The notes under the pieces are model-generated. The model worked only from the letters and a program-made list of their open reading frames with translations. It was not told the DNA's origin and ran no database searches. A program made the translations under genes and the position numbers. From contig RBNI01003541.1 of the NCBI GenBank assembly GCA_003990745.1, positions 1 to 15,648 on the forward strand: a stretch of 15,648 nucleotides of DNA, in the 5' to 3' direction. The stretch's first letter is position 1, and each line of letters opens with the position of its first letter. The stretch comes from Jimgerdemannia flammicorona (Eukaryota; Mucoromycota; Endogonomycetes; Endogonales; Endogonaceae). Shown one piece after another: positions 1 to 9,020 of the stretch.

Positions 1-250
1 ACATCCATATTTAGCATAGTCCAGATAGCCCCTCACTAGTATAAATACCCCCTCCCCCAGACCTCAGAATCTCAGACCTGAACAATCTGAACACAACTCC
101 TGAGCACTTCCCCACAATATCCCTTTATATAACTACTCCTAGTATAGCAATATCATGAATAGCGAATAAACCTATTTGATAACCCACAAACCACTCTTAA
201 GTAAATCCGCTCCCTGTTAGGTCCTACTCCTAACCCCATCACGAAATTTC
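1..250 (+). mobile_element. LTR-like promoter relic of an unidentified retroelement (partial)
   Basis: This stretch has the layout of the right part of an LTR. A TATA box sits at 40-45 within TATAAATACCCCC (40-52), an AATAAA polyadenylation-type signal lies at 165-170, and the sequence around 220-241 (TGTTAGG ... CTAACCCCATCA) could be an LTR end. The TATA motif with its C-run is shared with the gypsy LTR at 9345-9358, but I see no other similarity to that LTR, so this is probably a different family. CpGs are retained here, unlike the sequence that follows. The left end lies outside the window and no matching second LTR is visible, so the assignment is tentative. Confidence 0.35.
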
Positions 251-524
251 CTAATTGGGTATTGTCTGCAGCGATACGCCAATTCAACTAAGCTGGTCTT
301 AGTTTCTTGAACTTCCTGAAATACGGAAAATCCTGAACATCCAGAACTAGTCCGAAAAAGGACTTTGGTTGAGATGTCAACCTGATCTTGAAATCAATAA
401 GCGTAGAGGACGTACTCCATATGAAATTGATCTTGACCATAAGAAAACGGTCTTCCTGAATATCCAGAACTTCCAGAAAACCCTTCCAGAACTACGTAAC
501 GGTTACCCTAAAAAGCAACCCTCT
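251..524. other. Unassigned sequence between LTR-like relic and LINE fragment
   Basis: No gene is recognised. The motif CCTGAA(C/T)ATCCAGAACT occurs twice (about 331-346 and 455-470), hinting at an old duplication. One plus-strand frame is open for about 65 codons (roughly 349-548) but has no family signature and runs into the next element, so I do not call it a gene. About seven CpGs remain, which sets the region apart from the CpG-free DNA to its right. It could be the untranslated leader or the start of an internal region of the element whose LTR-like sequence precedes it. Confidence 0.3.
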
Positions 525-771
525 TACACCCTATTCTCTGACCTCTAGTACTGCCCTCTCCCCTACTATGTCCTCCTGCCAGCAGACTCCTCATACTTCT
601 CTCCAAGCCTGGGCCCCTCTTTACATACTGTCAGCTAAATGCACCAAAGCCACTCTGCCCAGTATGCACCTCAGAATGCTCATCAGTTACCATGATACTA
701 GTATCTTTTCTCCAAAAACAGTATTGTAAGTATTGCCAGAAGGTTGTATAACCTGAATGTTACCAGAGGAG
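525..771 (-). mobile_element. LINE fragment: 5' end only
   Basis: This segment aligns with the 5' end of the large LINE at about 7370-7625. The best-matching blocks are CATACTTCTC...CAAGCCTGGGCCCCT (592-618 against 7448-7473) and GGTTGTATAACCTGA (742-756 against 7591-7605), with most differences being C/T or G/A. Only the outermost 5' part is present; ORF1 and ORF2 are missing. Its right edge abuts the gypsy integrase relic at about 772-777. Its left edge is fuzzy (about 500-540). LINEs usually lose their 5' end, so a fragment keeping only the 5' end points to later deletion or recombination. Confidence 0.7.
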
Positions 772-1596
772 AGAAGTATTTGTAGACTGCTTAAGTAAAC
801 AAGCTCATTTTGCACTCATTAATACTACTGTAACAGTACTAGAGATTGTCAAAATCTTTCTCAATTAAGTATTCAGACTATATGACATACCTAGTACTAT
901 TGTATCTAACTGAGATATAAAGTTTACCAGTAACTTCTGAAAGATATTTTTCTCTTTTCATGCAACCAAGCTGAAGTTCTCTACTACCTATTACCCTCAG
1001 ACTAATGGTCAGACCAAATAAACTAATAGAACTCTCAAGCAGATGCCCAGTATCTTCTACTGTTATAAGTAAAATGATTGAGACAAGTACCTATCTATGC
1101 TGAGTTTACCTATAATAATAGCCAGTAAACCTCTACAAAGAAGACTCCATTCTTTCTGAACCATAGTTAACACCTAAGAATTCTGAGCACTATTGCAAAA
1201 TCAGCAGTCCCAGTAGCCAAAGATCTGGTCAAGATTATTTCTGACCTTATACAAATAATAGGAGATACTCTTATAGAAGTATAAGACTACCAGACTAGGT
1301 ATACCAACTTGAAGTGAAGAGAAGCCTCCTACAACATTAGTGATATAGTTATGCTTAGAATAGACTATCTCTATCTAGATACTCTGATACAGCAACTAGT
1401 TAAGAAACTCTGTGCAAGAAGAATTGAACCATATAAGATTGTGGAAAAAGTCAGTGAAGTCAACTATAAGTTACAACTCTCTCATAATATTTGAGTATAC
1501 TCAGTATTCTATATCAGTCAACTGGTGGACTACCATGTGAACCTATTCTCTAAATATACAGTTCCACTACTACCTCTAATTAGAATTAATAATTAT

Positions 1597-1776
1597 AAGG
1601 AATTTAAAATTGAGAAAGTACTTGACCACAAGGTTTAAAAATATGCCAAAACAGTCAAGTGATTTTTCCTTATCAAGTAGAAGGGTTATCTCATCCATGA
1701 GACTATCTGAGAAAAAGAAGAAGTACTGGAGAATATATGTAAAGCTCTTTGGGACTATATTGAAATACTCATCTCC
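1597..1776 (+). pseudogene. Chromodomain at the C-terminus of gypsy copy 1
   Basis: The frame starting at 1561 reads Y-K-E-F-K-I-E-K-V-L-D-H-K, then an F-L-I-K-stop-K-G-Y block and E-K-E-E-V-L-E-N. This fits the chromodomain pattern (E-x-I-L-D ... Y-L-V-K-W-K-G-Y ... T-W-E-P...L). The two signature tryptophans fall on TAG (1678-1680) and TGA (1708-1710), both explained by G-to-A changes of TGG. In the chromovirus branch of Ty3/gypsy this domain reads histone marks and steers integration to particular chromatin. It is seen here only because copy 2 is cut before this region. The domain is broken but well recognisable. Confidence 0.8.
1762..1775. repeat. Target-site duplication of the large LINE, left copy
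   Basis: GAAATACTCATCTC directly precedes the LINE poly(A) end and matches GAAACACTTATCTC at 7641-7654 in 12 of 14 positions. The two mismatches are C/T transitions. This is the expected mark of target-primed insertion, aged by the same mutation process as the surroundings. Confidence 0.7.
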
Positions 1777-1804
1777 TTTTTTTTTTAATTTTTTTTTTTT
1801 TTTT
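1777..1804 (-). other. Poly(A) tail of the LINE (read as T-run on plus strand)
   Basis: There are ten T, two A, then sixteen T. Read on the minus strand this is an A-rich tail at the 3' end of the LINE, directly next to the target-site copy at 1762-1775. Confidence 0.8.
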
Positions 1805-2017
1805 ATAGTTACTCAGACTTCACCATTTATTATCAGTCTATTGATATAGTTATAGTATCATCTCCCACTATCCAATTCCCATAGGGGAGCCCCCCCCCAT
1901 ATCTTCATATTTGAAGACCACTTTATCACTCACTACCCCAACCCTCTCTCTACTCTGCTCACAGATTTTCTCTACTAAGTGATATCTCCAGTCACCCTAT
2001 AAGCCCCAACCAAGTCA
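1805..2017 (-). other. LINE 3' untranslated region
   Basis: This stretch lies between the apparent end of ORF2 and the poly(A) tail. It contains a run of nine C at about 1892-1900 and no convincing frame. It may include the last codons of ORF2 if the TAG taken as its end (2018-2020) is itself a mutated CAG. Confidence 0.5.
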
Positions 2018-3149
2018 CTAGTCTATCATAACATCCTTCATTAGCCCTTGCCATCTCATCAGCCTTACCCCCAAACCCATGCTCCTCTCTTCCTTGAAAA
2101 TAAATAACTAGTGACCTGCCAACCCCACCCAAACTACCAATACCTAACCCAAAGTAAGCCACTCCATTTCTACCCCCCCCACCAATCTATCTCTCAAATT
2201 CTCCCACTGACCCCACTCACCATCTCTCCTATGCATAATATCCAATCAATTTACAACTACTAGCCAAAAGTCACTAAGTATCTCATACTCTCCTAGCTAA
2301 TATTCTGGTATCTGCACAAATCCCCCTTCCTGTTCTACATTGTGGCACTTCTTACATTCAAAGCTTCCCCCCTTGACAGGGTATCCCAAGTGGAAGTTGA
2401 GCATGACATTCCTCTGTAGTATATATCACCAGACCACCCAGTACTTTGGTAGTATCCACCTCCATACCTCAGCACTCTAGGCCCAAACCCTAATCCAGTC
2501 CCACTCCTCTCCAATATCTGCCAGCTGCTATCTGCTGGGCCATAGATCTTGTCCCAGCCCTCTCTAGCACTTGTTCCCCTCACTAATATTGAAATTAACC
2601 AAGGGAACACCCCCCAGCAGTACCTAGTCTCATCTCTACATTGCTAGGTCCCATGCCACCTCTCTCTCATTTCCCTACCAGCAAGCTACCCTCCACCAGA
2701 AGCCTCTATACTGCATGTGCCCAGTGTTCTAAAGCCCAACCAAGGACAGTAGATCTCCTGTAGAGCCTCTTGATGAGGACCTCATCTCTCAGATCTTCTG
2801 CATCAGGGGAATCCAGCTACTCCCTCATAATTCCACTACTCTCTTCAGCCACCATGCTCTCAGACAGTACAGCCTCTTCAGAAAATCAACCAGCCCAAGG
2901 CCCCCTCTAGCCACTGGTAAAGACAAAACCTCCCAGCTGATCTGACTCCTTCTCCTGGCCCAGATCCACCCCTTGGTCAGTTTCATCAGTCTCTTCACCA
3001 CCCAGGCCTAGAAGTTTAGGTGATATATCAAATACCACAGCTTCAGTAGCCAGTAGATATTCAAAATTGAAATGTGCCCCACTGAGATAAGTGGTGTCCT
3101 CTCCAACTCTACAGGGTCTTCCACCAGATTGCAATCCTCTGCTCCCATC

Positions 3150-4140
3150 AAGGTCTAGATAGGACTGACCCATATACTGATAGATAGATACCCAAGTACT
3201 ATACTGCCTTCCCAGTAGGGACAATTATTCCAATGATGTCTCCTCTCACCAGACCATTGCCTAACACTATTGTTTTATACTTATACCAGTTGAGTTTAGT
3301 CCCAGAGTGTACCTCATACCACTCCACTATCATTCTGAGCTTCTCAACATCAGCAATCAACCCCAGGCCAATCACTATGTTATCTGCAAAGGCTCCAACT
3401 TTCCACCTAATACCAAAGACTGAGAGCCTGACTATCCTCCACCTAATTCTATCTATCAAAGGCTCTAGAGAAAGAGTATACAGAATGGGAGACAGTGGAT
3501 CCCCCTGGGGCATACCCCTACCCAGAGGGAACACCACCTCTCTATGTCCATTGTATATGAGTGCAGCCCTACTCTCTTCCAGTAGGCTGACCATCACTGA
3601 CTAGAACTGATGAGGTATGCCAATTCTATCCAATACCTTCACCAGCCACATCTGCCAAACCTGGTCATATGCCTTCTTCTGATCTAATAAAACCAGTCAC
3701 TCATCTAGTTCACAGGCTTGTACTCCTTCAATAACTCCATGGACCCACACTGTGCTATCCCTAATGAGCCAGCCTCCTATAAAGTTCTACTGCTCCTCAT
3801 TCAAAACTTGCTAGGCCATCTTCTGCAGCCTTGTGACCACTACCTTAGTAATCAACTTTCTGTCTATATCCAGCAGCATGATTGGCCACCAGTTCTTTCA
3901 GTCTTCTCTCCTTCTCTTGTTCTTATAAAGCAGTATCACCAACCCCAGATTCTACTCCCCCACCCATCTCCCTGACTGTAGTATCAAGTCATACAGTGCT
4001 CTTAGCTCTTCCAAAACTCCAGAGACCCCCACTATCCTCTTCCAGAAGTTCCAGGGCAGACCATCCTCCCTTGGTACTATGTCCAGTATAGTAGCAGCAA
4101 GAATCTGGTGGATCTCCTCCTCCTGTACTGGCATCATCAA
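3150..4140 (-). pseudogene. Reverse transcriptase domain of the LINE
   Basis: This is the best preserved part of ORF2. The stretch 3199-3597 is open for 132 codons and spans ESRAALIYNGH, GMPQGDPLSP and AFADN. Upstream, 3952-4140 holds the early RT block with DGLPWNFWK. Between them the motif A segment and the G-G-W-L-I-R-D block (near 3760) are readable through stops. The catalytic pair reads D-N instead of D-D (the AAC at 3379-3381 on the complementary strand), so this copy could not polymerise even without the stops. Downstream, S-G-T-K-L-N-W-Y-K fits the thumb-side motif of LINE RTs. Confidence 0.88.
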
Positions 4141-4779
4141 CCCACCCAGCTCTTTTGCTTATAGTGAGTACTGGTCCTCTAAAGTATAGTCAATAGCAGC
4201 AAAATCAGCTCCACCCTCCTCCTCACTCCACAGCCCACTCTATCTCTCCTTTAATAATCTGAGAATATCTTAAATATCATGTACCAGTAGTCTATCAGAA
4301 TCTAGTACTCCCTCTCATCTCTGCTTTACTCTCCTCACCAGAAGGACTCTTGTGAGATACTTAGAAGGCCTTTCCCCTTCCTCCAGCCCCTACCAATGTA
4401 GCCATATTACCAAACTCTACACCCATGCCTCCTCCTCCTCCTACAACATCTATTGCAATTCTCCAACCTCTATTTTCACTTGTATTAATCTCCAGTCCTC
4501 TCTCCCTCCTGTGCCACCAGATCTGTCCAGTCTTCCAGGAGTCTAGCCAGTCTAACAGAAGCCCACCTCACCCTTCTCTTCCTCTGTCTTCCAGCCACCT
4601 TGCCAGCCTTACTCCAGTAGATCCTAGCAGTTTCTTTCATTATTATCTACCAAGTATCAATCAGGGCACCTCTCTGTATCCAGCCCTCTATCTTCTGCTG
4701 AATGTCCTCAGTCTACTTGGTCCACAGTACTATATTATTCAACAAAGAGGAATTAAGACACCAATGTCCAGACCCATTT

Positions 4780-5480
4780 CCACTCTCTTCCAGAAGACCC
4801 TATTCTAGCAGCCTTTAATGATCTGACCATGGGCACCACTCTGCCTTCAGTGACTTCCAAACATCCAAACCCCAGTAACTCACCATCAGTATCCAATCAA
4901 TCCTTATCTCTAGGCTACCTGCCCAATGTGTGTATACCCTCTTTTTACCCCAGTATCCCCTGTCAGCATCCACTAGAGTACTTATCCTTTTTACATCCTC
5001 TTATGTCTCTAGTTCTCCACTCCTACCCTCAGCCCCCCACCCTCTATCTGTTCTATCCACTAGCACATCCCTGACCATATTGAAGTCTCTCCCAATTATA
5101 TCCACTCCAGCCTCTGCAAGGGTCTCACTCTCCTAGAGACCCTTTACTCAATCTACATACTCCCTCCATACAGCAGGGCAGTAGCAGAAACCCACTATAA
5201 CCAGCTCCCAACCTGTTCATATCCACTCTCCCCAAACCAGTCTGTCTCTCTAGCTCCTTACATCTTTTATCTCTCCTCTGTCTCTTCAAACCAGAATCCT
5301 GACCTTGCTTACTCAAACTGCCTCTCCTCTCCATTCCTTCATCCATTTCAGTCTATCTAAATTATCCTTACATCTGACATCCTACAACAGAAAGAGATTA
5401 GCCTCCAACCCCTTCAGCCAAGTAAAAATGTTTCTATGCTAAAACAAATCTCATAGTCCATTTATATTTAAAGAAAAAAT
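4780..5480 (-). pseudogene. AP-type endonuclease domain of the LINE
   Basis: Minus-strand frames show landmarks of the endonuclease/exonuclease/phosphatase fold in the right order. An N-terminal W-L-K-G-L-E-A-N-L-F-L-L segment (about 5400-5440) matches the region before the metal-binding LQE/D motif. D-I-I-G-R-D-F-N-M-V (5079-5100) matches the GDFN box, and Y-T-H-W...R-I-D-W-I-L (RID at 4896-4904) matches the TxW/SxRID end. The glycine before DFN is Arg (a G-to-A type change). At least one frame change lies between the first block and the DFN block. In life this domain nicks the target strand to prime cDNA synthesis. Confidence 0.75.
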
Positions 5481-5490
5481 ATAGGTTGTA

Positions 5491-5749
5491 CTGTTCATAA
5501 GACAAATTGTATAATATCAAGTCTATCCTCTACTACTCTATGTTTATCACCTCTTGTGTCATATTCAGATTGTATTCAGCAGATACCTCCTCCTCTTCAT
5601 CTCTCTTGGTCTCCAATCTGATCAGTAGCTCAGTCAACTCCCTATCCTTCTTTTCCTCAAAATCTTCATGATACTCCAAGCAGATCTCTTGTCAGAGCTA
5701 CAATCTATAATGCTTAGTCTAACAGTAGGTAGCCTGCTTACCAGCAACA
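5491..5749 (-). other. Region between LINE ORF1 and ORF2
   Basis: No convincing frame is seen here on the minus strand. The exact end of ORF1 and start of ORF2 cannot be fixed because stops and frameshifts are dense, so this may be intergenic sequence or the ends of both genes. Confidence 0.4.
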
Positions 5750-7440
5750 ACTGTCAGCTTGGCCTTTCTCTCCTTATCAACCTCATACCCTTCCTCCTCC
5801 AAGTACACTACAAGTATTTCCACCTTCAATACTACCACTACTCTATTGCCCTGCAGAATCCTCACCCAATGCTCATCACTTATCACTCTGAGGTCCACTT
5901 CCCCCAACTCTTCAGCCACTAAGTTGTTCATCATCCAGCACACCCATAGTAGGTTCTCAACCTTCTTCTTCCCTAGAGTCACTGGCCTTCCTCTATCCAG
6001 TATCATGATATCAGTTTCTGTACTTACAGACTCATTCCACTCCTTCTCTGGGATATCCACCAATTCCTCTTTACCAGCTGCCACCATCAGTCCCCCCTTT
6101 GCCACATCCAGAACTCCAAAGTGCACCTGCTGGATATCATGTATTAGTATATCTTCTGCCAATCAGTCTCTTATAACTGGTCTTGCCTGATAAGAGGAGA
6201 AGGCAAAGGTGAATCCTCCCAGATTTTCTCCCAGACTTCAAATGTATCATCCTTATAAGTTCTTACTTGGTACCTTCCTGACCTCCTCCAGATCCACCTT
6301 CTCATTACCTCTACTTTCACTGGCCCAGATACTTACCATAGTACCTCCAGTATCTTCACTACTTTCAGCATTTCTCTATGCCTCTTCTCCAATTTTCACC
6401 GGCAACTCTTACTGCCTCCTGTATCCTTGGAACCTCTCCCACAACTCCTTATTGATATAGACCCACTTCCCCTCAATAATCTCCAGGTATGTTGACTCTA
6501 CAAATGTCTTCCAAGCCTTCACTCTCTACTCTACTATACTACTCAACTCCTCCAGTACCTTCAACAAGTTCTCTTCCTCCTCCTCACTTCTCTTTACTCT
6601 TGTTACCTTGTATATAAAGGCTCCTCACACCATCACCAAAGGCCAGTTCTGAGCCTTCCCAGTAGTCTCCCTTCCTGTCAATCAAATCCAGACATCAATA
6701 TTCTTTATCCAAAAGGAGATTCTTTCCCATACCCTGAACTCTATATTGACCACCTCCCTATACTCAGCCATGACTTCCTCTACTCTTCTCCTCATCTCTA
6801 CTGTAGTCACTATAGGAACTCCTTTCACCAAGAGCTGCACTACTCTAGGATCAGTATACCATTAGTATATATACCTTTCCAACTATCAACCCAGTCTTCA
6901 ATATATCCTCCAATGGTCCAGCCTCCTCAAAGCCCACTTCCACCCCTTCTAGACCCCTCAGAAACTTAACAGATACTGCACCACTCATCTGCTTTGAAAT
7001 CAGCCCTAGGACTATTTTTTCTGTCACTACCAAGCCCCAGAAGTACAATATGACTATAAACTCCAAGATCAACTTCTTGAGTAACAGTGCTACCACTAGT
7101 CCCATTACACCATCAGCCAGGTCACTAGGCCTTATGCCCTTCCCATAACTTGGTCCACTATCAGCAGTCTTATCTAGATTTTTTTTCAGATTACCCATCA
7201 CACTCCCATCAGCAGTCACTCTCTTGGCCACTATACTACTAGCCCCTCTACTCTAGCTACTCAGTGAGGTTCCTCCAGGCTACTGCTGCCCTGCATTCTT
7301 TGCTGTTTCCTTGCCCTTCCTCAGCCAGCCCTCCAGTCCAGTTGCTGGCTATCTCCCCTTTACCTTATCAGTAAAGCTTACCCTCCTGCTCTCCTGTCCT
7401 CCAATACTGCTTCCTCTCCTTCCTCATTCACCCACTGGTA
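5750..7440 (-). pseudogene. LINE ORF1-like protein, broken
   Basis: This lies upstream of ORF2 on the same strand, where LINEs encode an RNA-binding ORF1 protein. Two long open pieces remain: 6851-7231 (126 codons, GTG at its first position, so not the true start) and 5719-6162 (147 codons). Between them other frames read coding-like protein, for example V-V-Q-L-L-V-K-G-V-P-I-V-T-T-V and M-R-R-R-V-E-E-V-M-A near 6780-6840, so at least one frameshift occurs at about 6850. In the first piece's frame, coding-like sequence extends upstream to about 7440 through several stops. I see no zinc knuckle and recognise no family domain; the ORF1 role is inferred from position. Very acidic and basic clusters (EEEEEN near 6565) fit such proteins. 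Confidence 0.6.
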
Positions 7441-7640
7441 AGTCTCTCATACTTCTCCTCAAGCCTGGGCCCCTCCCTACATATTGTCAATCAAATGCAC
7501 TTAGGTCTCTCTGCTCAGTACATACCTTGGAATGCTTGTTGCTCACCATGTTACTAGTATCATTTCTTCAAAAACTGTATTATAAGTATTGTTGAAAGAT
7601 TGTATAACCTGACTGTTACTAAAGAAAGACACAAAAAATA
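7441..7640 (-). promoter_or_regulatory. LINE 5' UTR (likely internal promoter region)
   Basis: This is the 5' end of the LINE, supported by the second copy at 525-771 and by the target-site copy that begins at 7641. Similarity between the copies fades at about 7615-7625. LINEs usually carry an internal promoter in this region, but I cannot identify specific elements. Confidence 0.55.
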
Positions 7641-7654
7641 GAAACACTTATCTC
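7641..7654. repeat. Target-site duplication of the large LINE, right copy
   Basis: GAAACACTTATCTC pairs with GAAATACTCATCTC at 1762-1775 (two C/T differences). It fixes the 5' end of the LINE at about 7640 and implies that the sequence beyond 7654 once continued directly from 1775. Confidence 0.7.
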
Positions 7655-7714
7655 TCAGTAGAGAAAGGAACTGCAGCTCTAAAACCTAGAGTACATAGCA
7701 AAAGAAAAAGATAA
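7655..7714 (+). pseudogene. Possible C-terminal tail of gypsy copy 1 pol
   Basis: If the LINE is removed, this sequence follows the chromodomain. One frame (7658-7714) gives 18 codons, VEKGTAALKPRVHSKRKR, then TAA. A short basic tail after a chromodomain is common in chromoviral integrases. The frame differs from that of the chromodomain, so an indel at the junction would be needed. Copy 2 ends before this region, so it cannot confirm the reading. Confidence 0.35.
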
Positions 7715-8348
7715 TATATATTTATCTAGAATATATAATACTGAACATTATAGAAAAAGAAACACTATATTTTACTAATAAGAGAATTTCAGATAAAGAA
7801 CTCCTTGTAAGGTTTAGCAAAATTAATTTGAATAACTCTATTTATACCATCTGTATCATCTCTATTAGAGAATGACAGATGCTTCATATAGAACTCAAGA
7901 AAGCCAATAATATCAGAATCAATCTCAAGCCCATCTATATGATAGATATTATTATTAGAAATTATCTCAGATTATAAGAAATACTATTTCTAAGAGGTTC
8001 AAACCCCCAGCTACAACAATGAGAGCTCTTGCTCTAGACAAGGATGACCAGTTCTTACAAATATACTAACAAGATAAAAAAAAAAAAAAGACTAAGATCT
8101 ATCAACTCTGTGTAACTATAACTACAATATGACAATACTATTAAAATTAGTATTCTCTCATGTGACTAGTATATGTTTTGCTTATAGCAATAGGTCACAC
8201 ATTTCTCTGGAAATATGATTGAAATGAAGTCACACCAAACAGGCAAATAAGTATAAATATCTAGAGTAAGAATATACTGCAACTTCCATCCCCCTCTCTT
8301 TCCTCCAAAAGAAAAGACAAGATAAGAATACCTACTATTCACTGCTAA
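7715..8348. other. AT-rich unassigned region with one minus-strand coding relic and an A-run
   Basis: There is no recognised gene. The stretch is AT-rich and has no CpG. A run of 14 A at 8076-8089 could be an old plus-strand poly(A) tail, but no element body is identified to its left. A minus-strand relic is listed separately (7792-7971). A further minus-strand frame (8166-8357, 63 codons) has no family signature and is not called. This region could contain the remaining 3' LTR of gypsy copy 1 in unrecognisable form. Confidence 0.35.
7792..7971 (-). pseudogene. Unrecognised coding relic, 60 open codons
   Basis: This minus-strand frame is open between a TAA (7972-7974) and a TGA (7789-7791). 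It reads like real protein, for example I-D-S-D-I-I-G-F-L-E-F-Y-M-K-H-L and R-V-I-Q-I-N-F-A-K-P-Y-K. The frame continues on the upstream side (8010-7972) through several TAA, TAG and TGA codons of the type produced by cytosine loss. No family is recognised and there is no Met start. It may be a piece of a transposon or host gene, or chance in AT-rich DNA. Confidence 0.3.
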
Positions 8349-8834
8349 ATAGCCCACTGTAGTCAGCCCCTCTTAAGCCAGGTTGACAATCTCTTAGAAC
8401 ATATCCAGATTGCTATCCAAGAAAGGAACTGCTGCTCTGAGGCCCTTAACTTCACCAGTTAGGACCTAGAACAGTATGTTCTTGACTGCTGTAAAATCAT
8501 CAAAAGAGCCTACCTTGTTACCAGCTATTTAGAAATCTGGCATGAATATGAAATTAGCCACCAACTTCTTCAACATACCCTAGGTCTACCTATTGATCAG
8601 ATCTCAGACTAGACTAACCTGGACAGACATAAGTAAAGACTAGCCAAGAAGGTCTATCAAATCATATATCATACACCTTTTGCTATCTCTAACCTCAACT
8701 ATATATAACTGAAGAACTTCCAGAACCTCTTCTTTCCCAAGGTTGATGAACTAGAGATCAAGGTTACTTAAGAAGCCCACTCCTGGATCACACTCTACTA
8801 ACTATAAGCTCTACTAGAGCACCCTCTTGAATAA
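8349..8834 (+). pseudogene. Unrecognised coding relic, about 160 codons with nonsense changes only
   Basis: One plus-strand frame can be followed without frameshift from 8349 to 8834. It reads as a helical, Leu/Ile-rich protein (for example D-L-E-Q-Y-V-L-D-C-C-K-I-I-K-R-A-Y and I-W-H-E-Y-E-I-S-H-Q-L-L-Q-H) broken by about eight TAG or TAA codons. Those are the stops expected from CAG, CAA or TGG by transitions, while random stops would include more TGA. No domain is recognised. After 8834 the same frame becomes Pro/Thr/Asn-rich with more stops up to about 8990. It may be part of another retroelement or a captured host gene. The 26 bp at 8420-8445 resemble 7662-7687. Confidence 0.4.
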
Positions 8835-9020
8835 TAACCCAGACCAATAGCTCCAAGGCCTTTTGAACCTCTTTGAAGAACTACTCACTCAAATGGATAT
8901 TCCTAGACATGACTGGCAACTACTCGTCCAACCTTTGGTGAGAAAAATAATAATACTAAGAAGGAGAATAACCCTCCGCTAGTTCTTAATTTTTGAATCA
9001 ATATGGACATTGTAATAGAG

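Larger units (their letters stand above)
775..1776 (+). pseudogene. Ty3/gypsy integrase relic with chromodomain (copy 1)
   Basis: This is a decayed copy of the 3' part of a gypsy pol gene, in the same family as the element at 9011-15635; it aligns with 14845-15635 almost without gaps. Integrase lands strand-transferred cDNA in the host chromosome. The catalytic-core order is visible: VD-LSKQAHF, the second Asp position at 908-910 (now AAC, Asn), and the third acidic position at 1016-1018 (now AAA, Lys) exactly 35 codons later. The GPY/F-type module (PYKIVEKVSEVNYKLQL) and a chromodomain follow. There are many stops from C-to-T and G-to-A changes, and one base is missing relative to copy 2 between 1018 and 1561. 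The 5' side is cut off by the LINE fragment and the 3' side is interrupted by the large LINE. Non-functional. Confidence 0.88.
2018..5490 (-). pseudogene. LINE ORF2: endonuclease-reverse transcriptase polyprotein, broken
   Basis: ORF2 nicks target DNA and copies the LINE RNA there. Reading 5' to 3' on the minus strand, an N-terminal endonuclease (about 4780-5480) carries the F-L-L-x-D-V-R block, the DFN box and the RID box. A linker leads into the RT: D-G-L-P-W-N-F-W-K near 4040, L-Y-K-N-K near 3930, P-I-M-L-L near 3885, the motif A region L-L-D-Q-K-K-A-Y-D at 3661-3690, GMPQGDPLSP near 3495-3525 and FADN at 3379-3390. After the RT comes GGLGLVDF...LRAWWLKRVV (about 2825-2910), a block usual in LINE ORF2 tails. 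I see no RNase H. The second Asp of the FADD box is Asn. Several frameshifts and many TAG, TGA and TAA codons break the gene. The start is estimated because no clear ATG is visible. The end is the TAG at 2018-2020, which could be a mutated Gln codon. Confidence 0.85.
1777..7640 (-). mobile_element. Near full-length LINE (non-LTR retrotransposon), decayed
   Basis: On the minus strand the order is 5' UTR (~7440-7640), ORF1 (~5750-7440), ORF2 with apurinic-type endonuclease then reverse transcriptase (~2018-5490), 3' UTR and poly(A) tail (1777-1804), with 14-bp target duplications on both sides. A length of about 5.9 kb and two ORFs are typical of complete L1-like LINEs. The element is riddled with stops and frameshifts and contains almost no CpG (one seen, at 6400-6401), so it is old or heavily methylated and mutated. 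The RT motifs (FADN box, GMPQGDPLSP) resemble the L1/Tx1 side of LINEs, but the clade is not certain. It is inserted in the chromodomain end of gypsy copy 1. Confidence 0.85.

Noticed and set aside
3233..5074. Several plus-strand open frames across the LINE
   Set aside because: They lie opposite the RT and endonuclease frames and are Ser/Pro/Leu-rich, which is what a C-rich antisense strand gives.
7996..8004. GGTTCAAAC, a B-box-like motif of tRNA genes or SINEs, with an A-run 70 bp downstream
   Set aside because: No A-box, no foldable cloverleaf and no second copy; a nine-base match is expected by chance.
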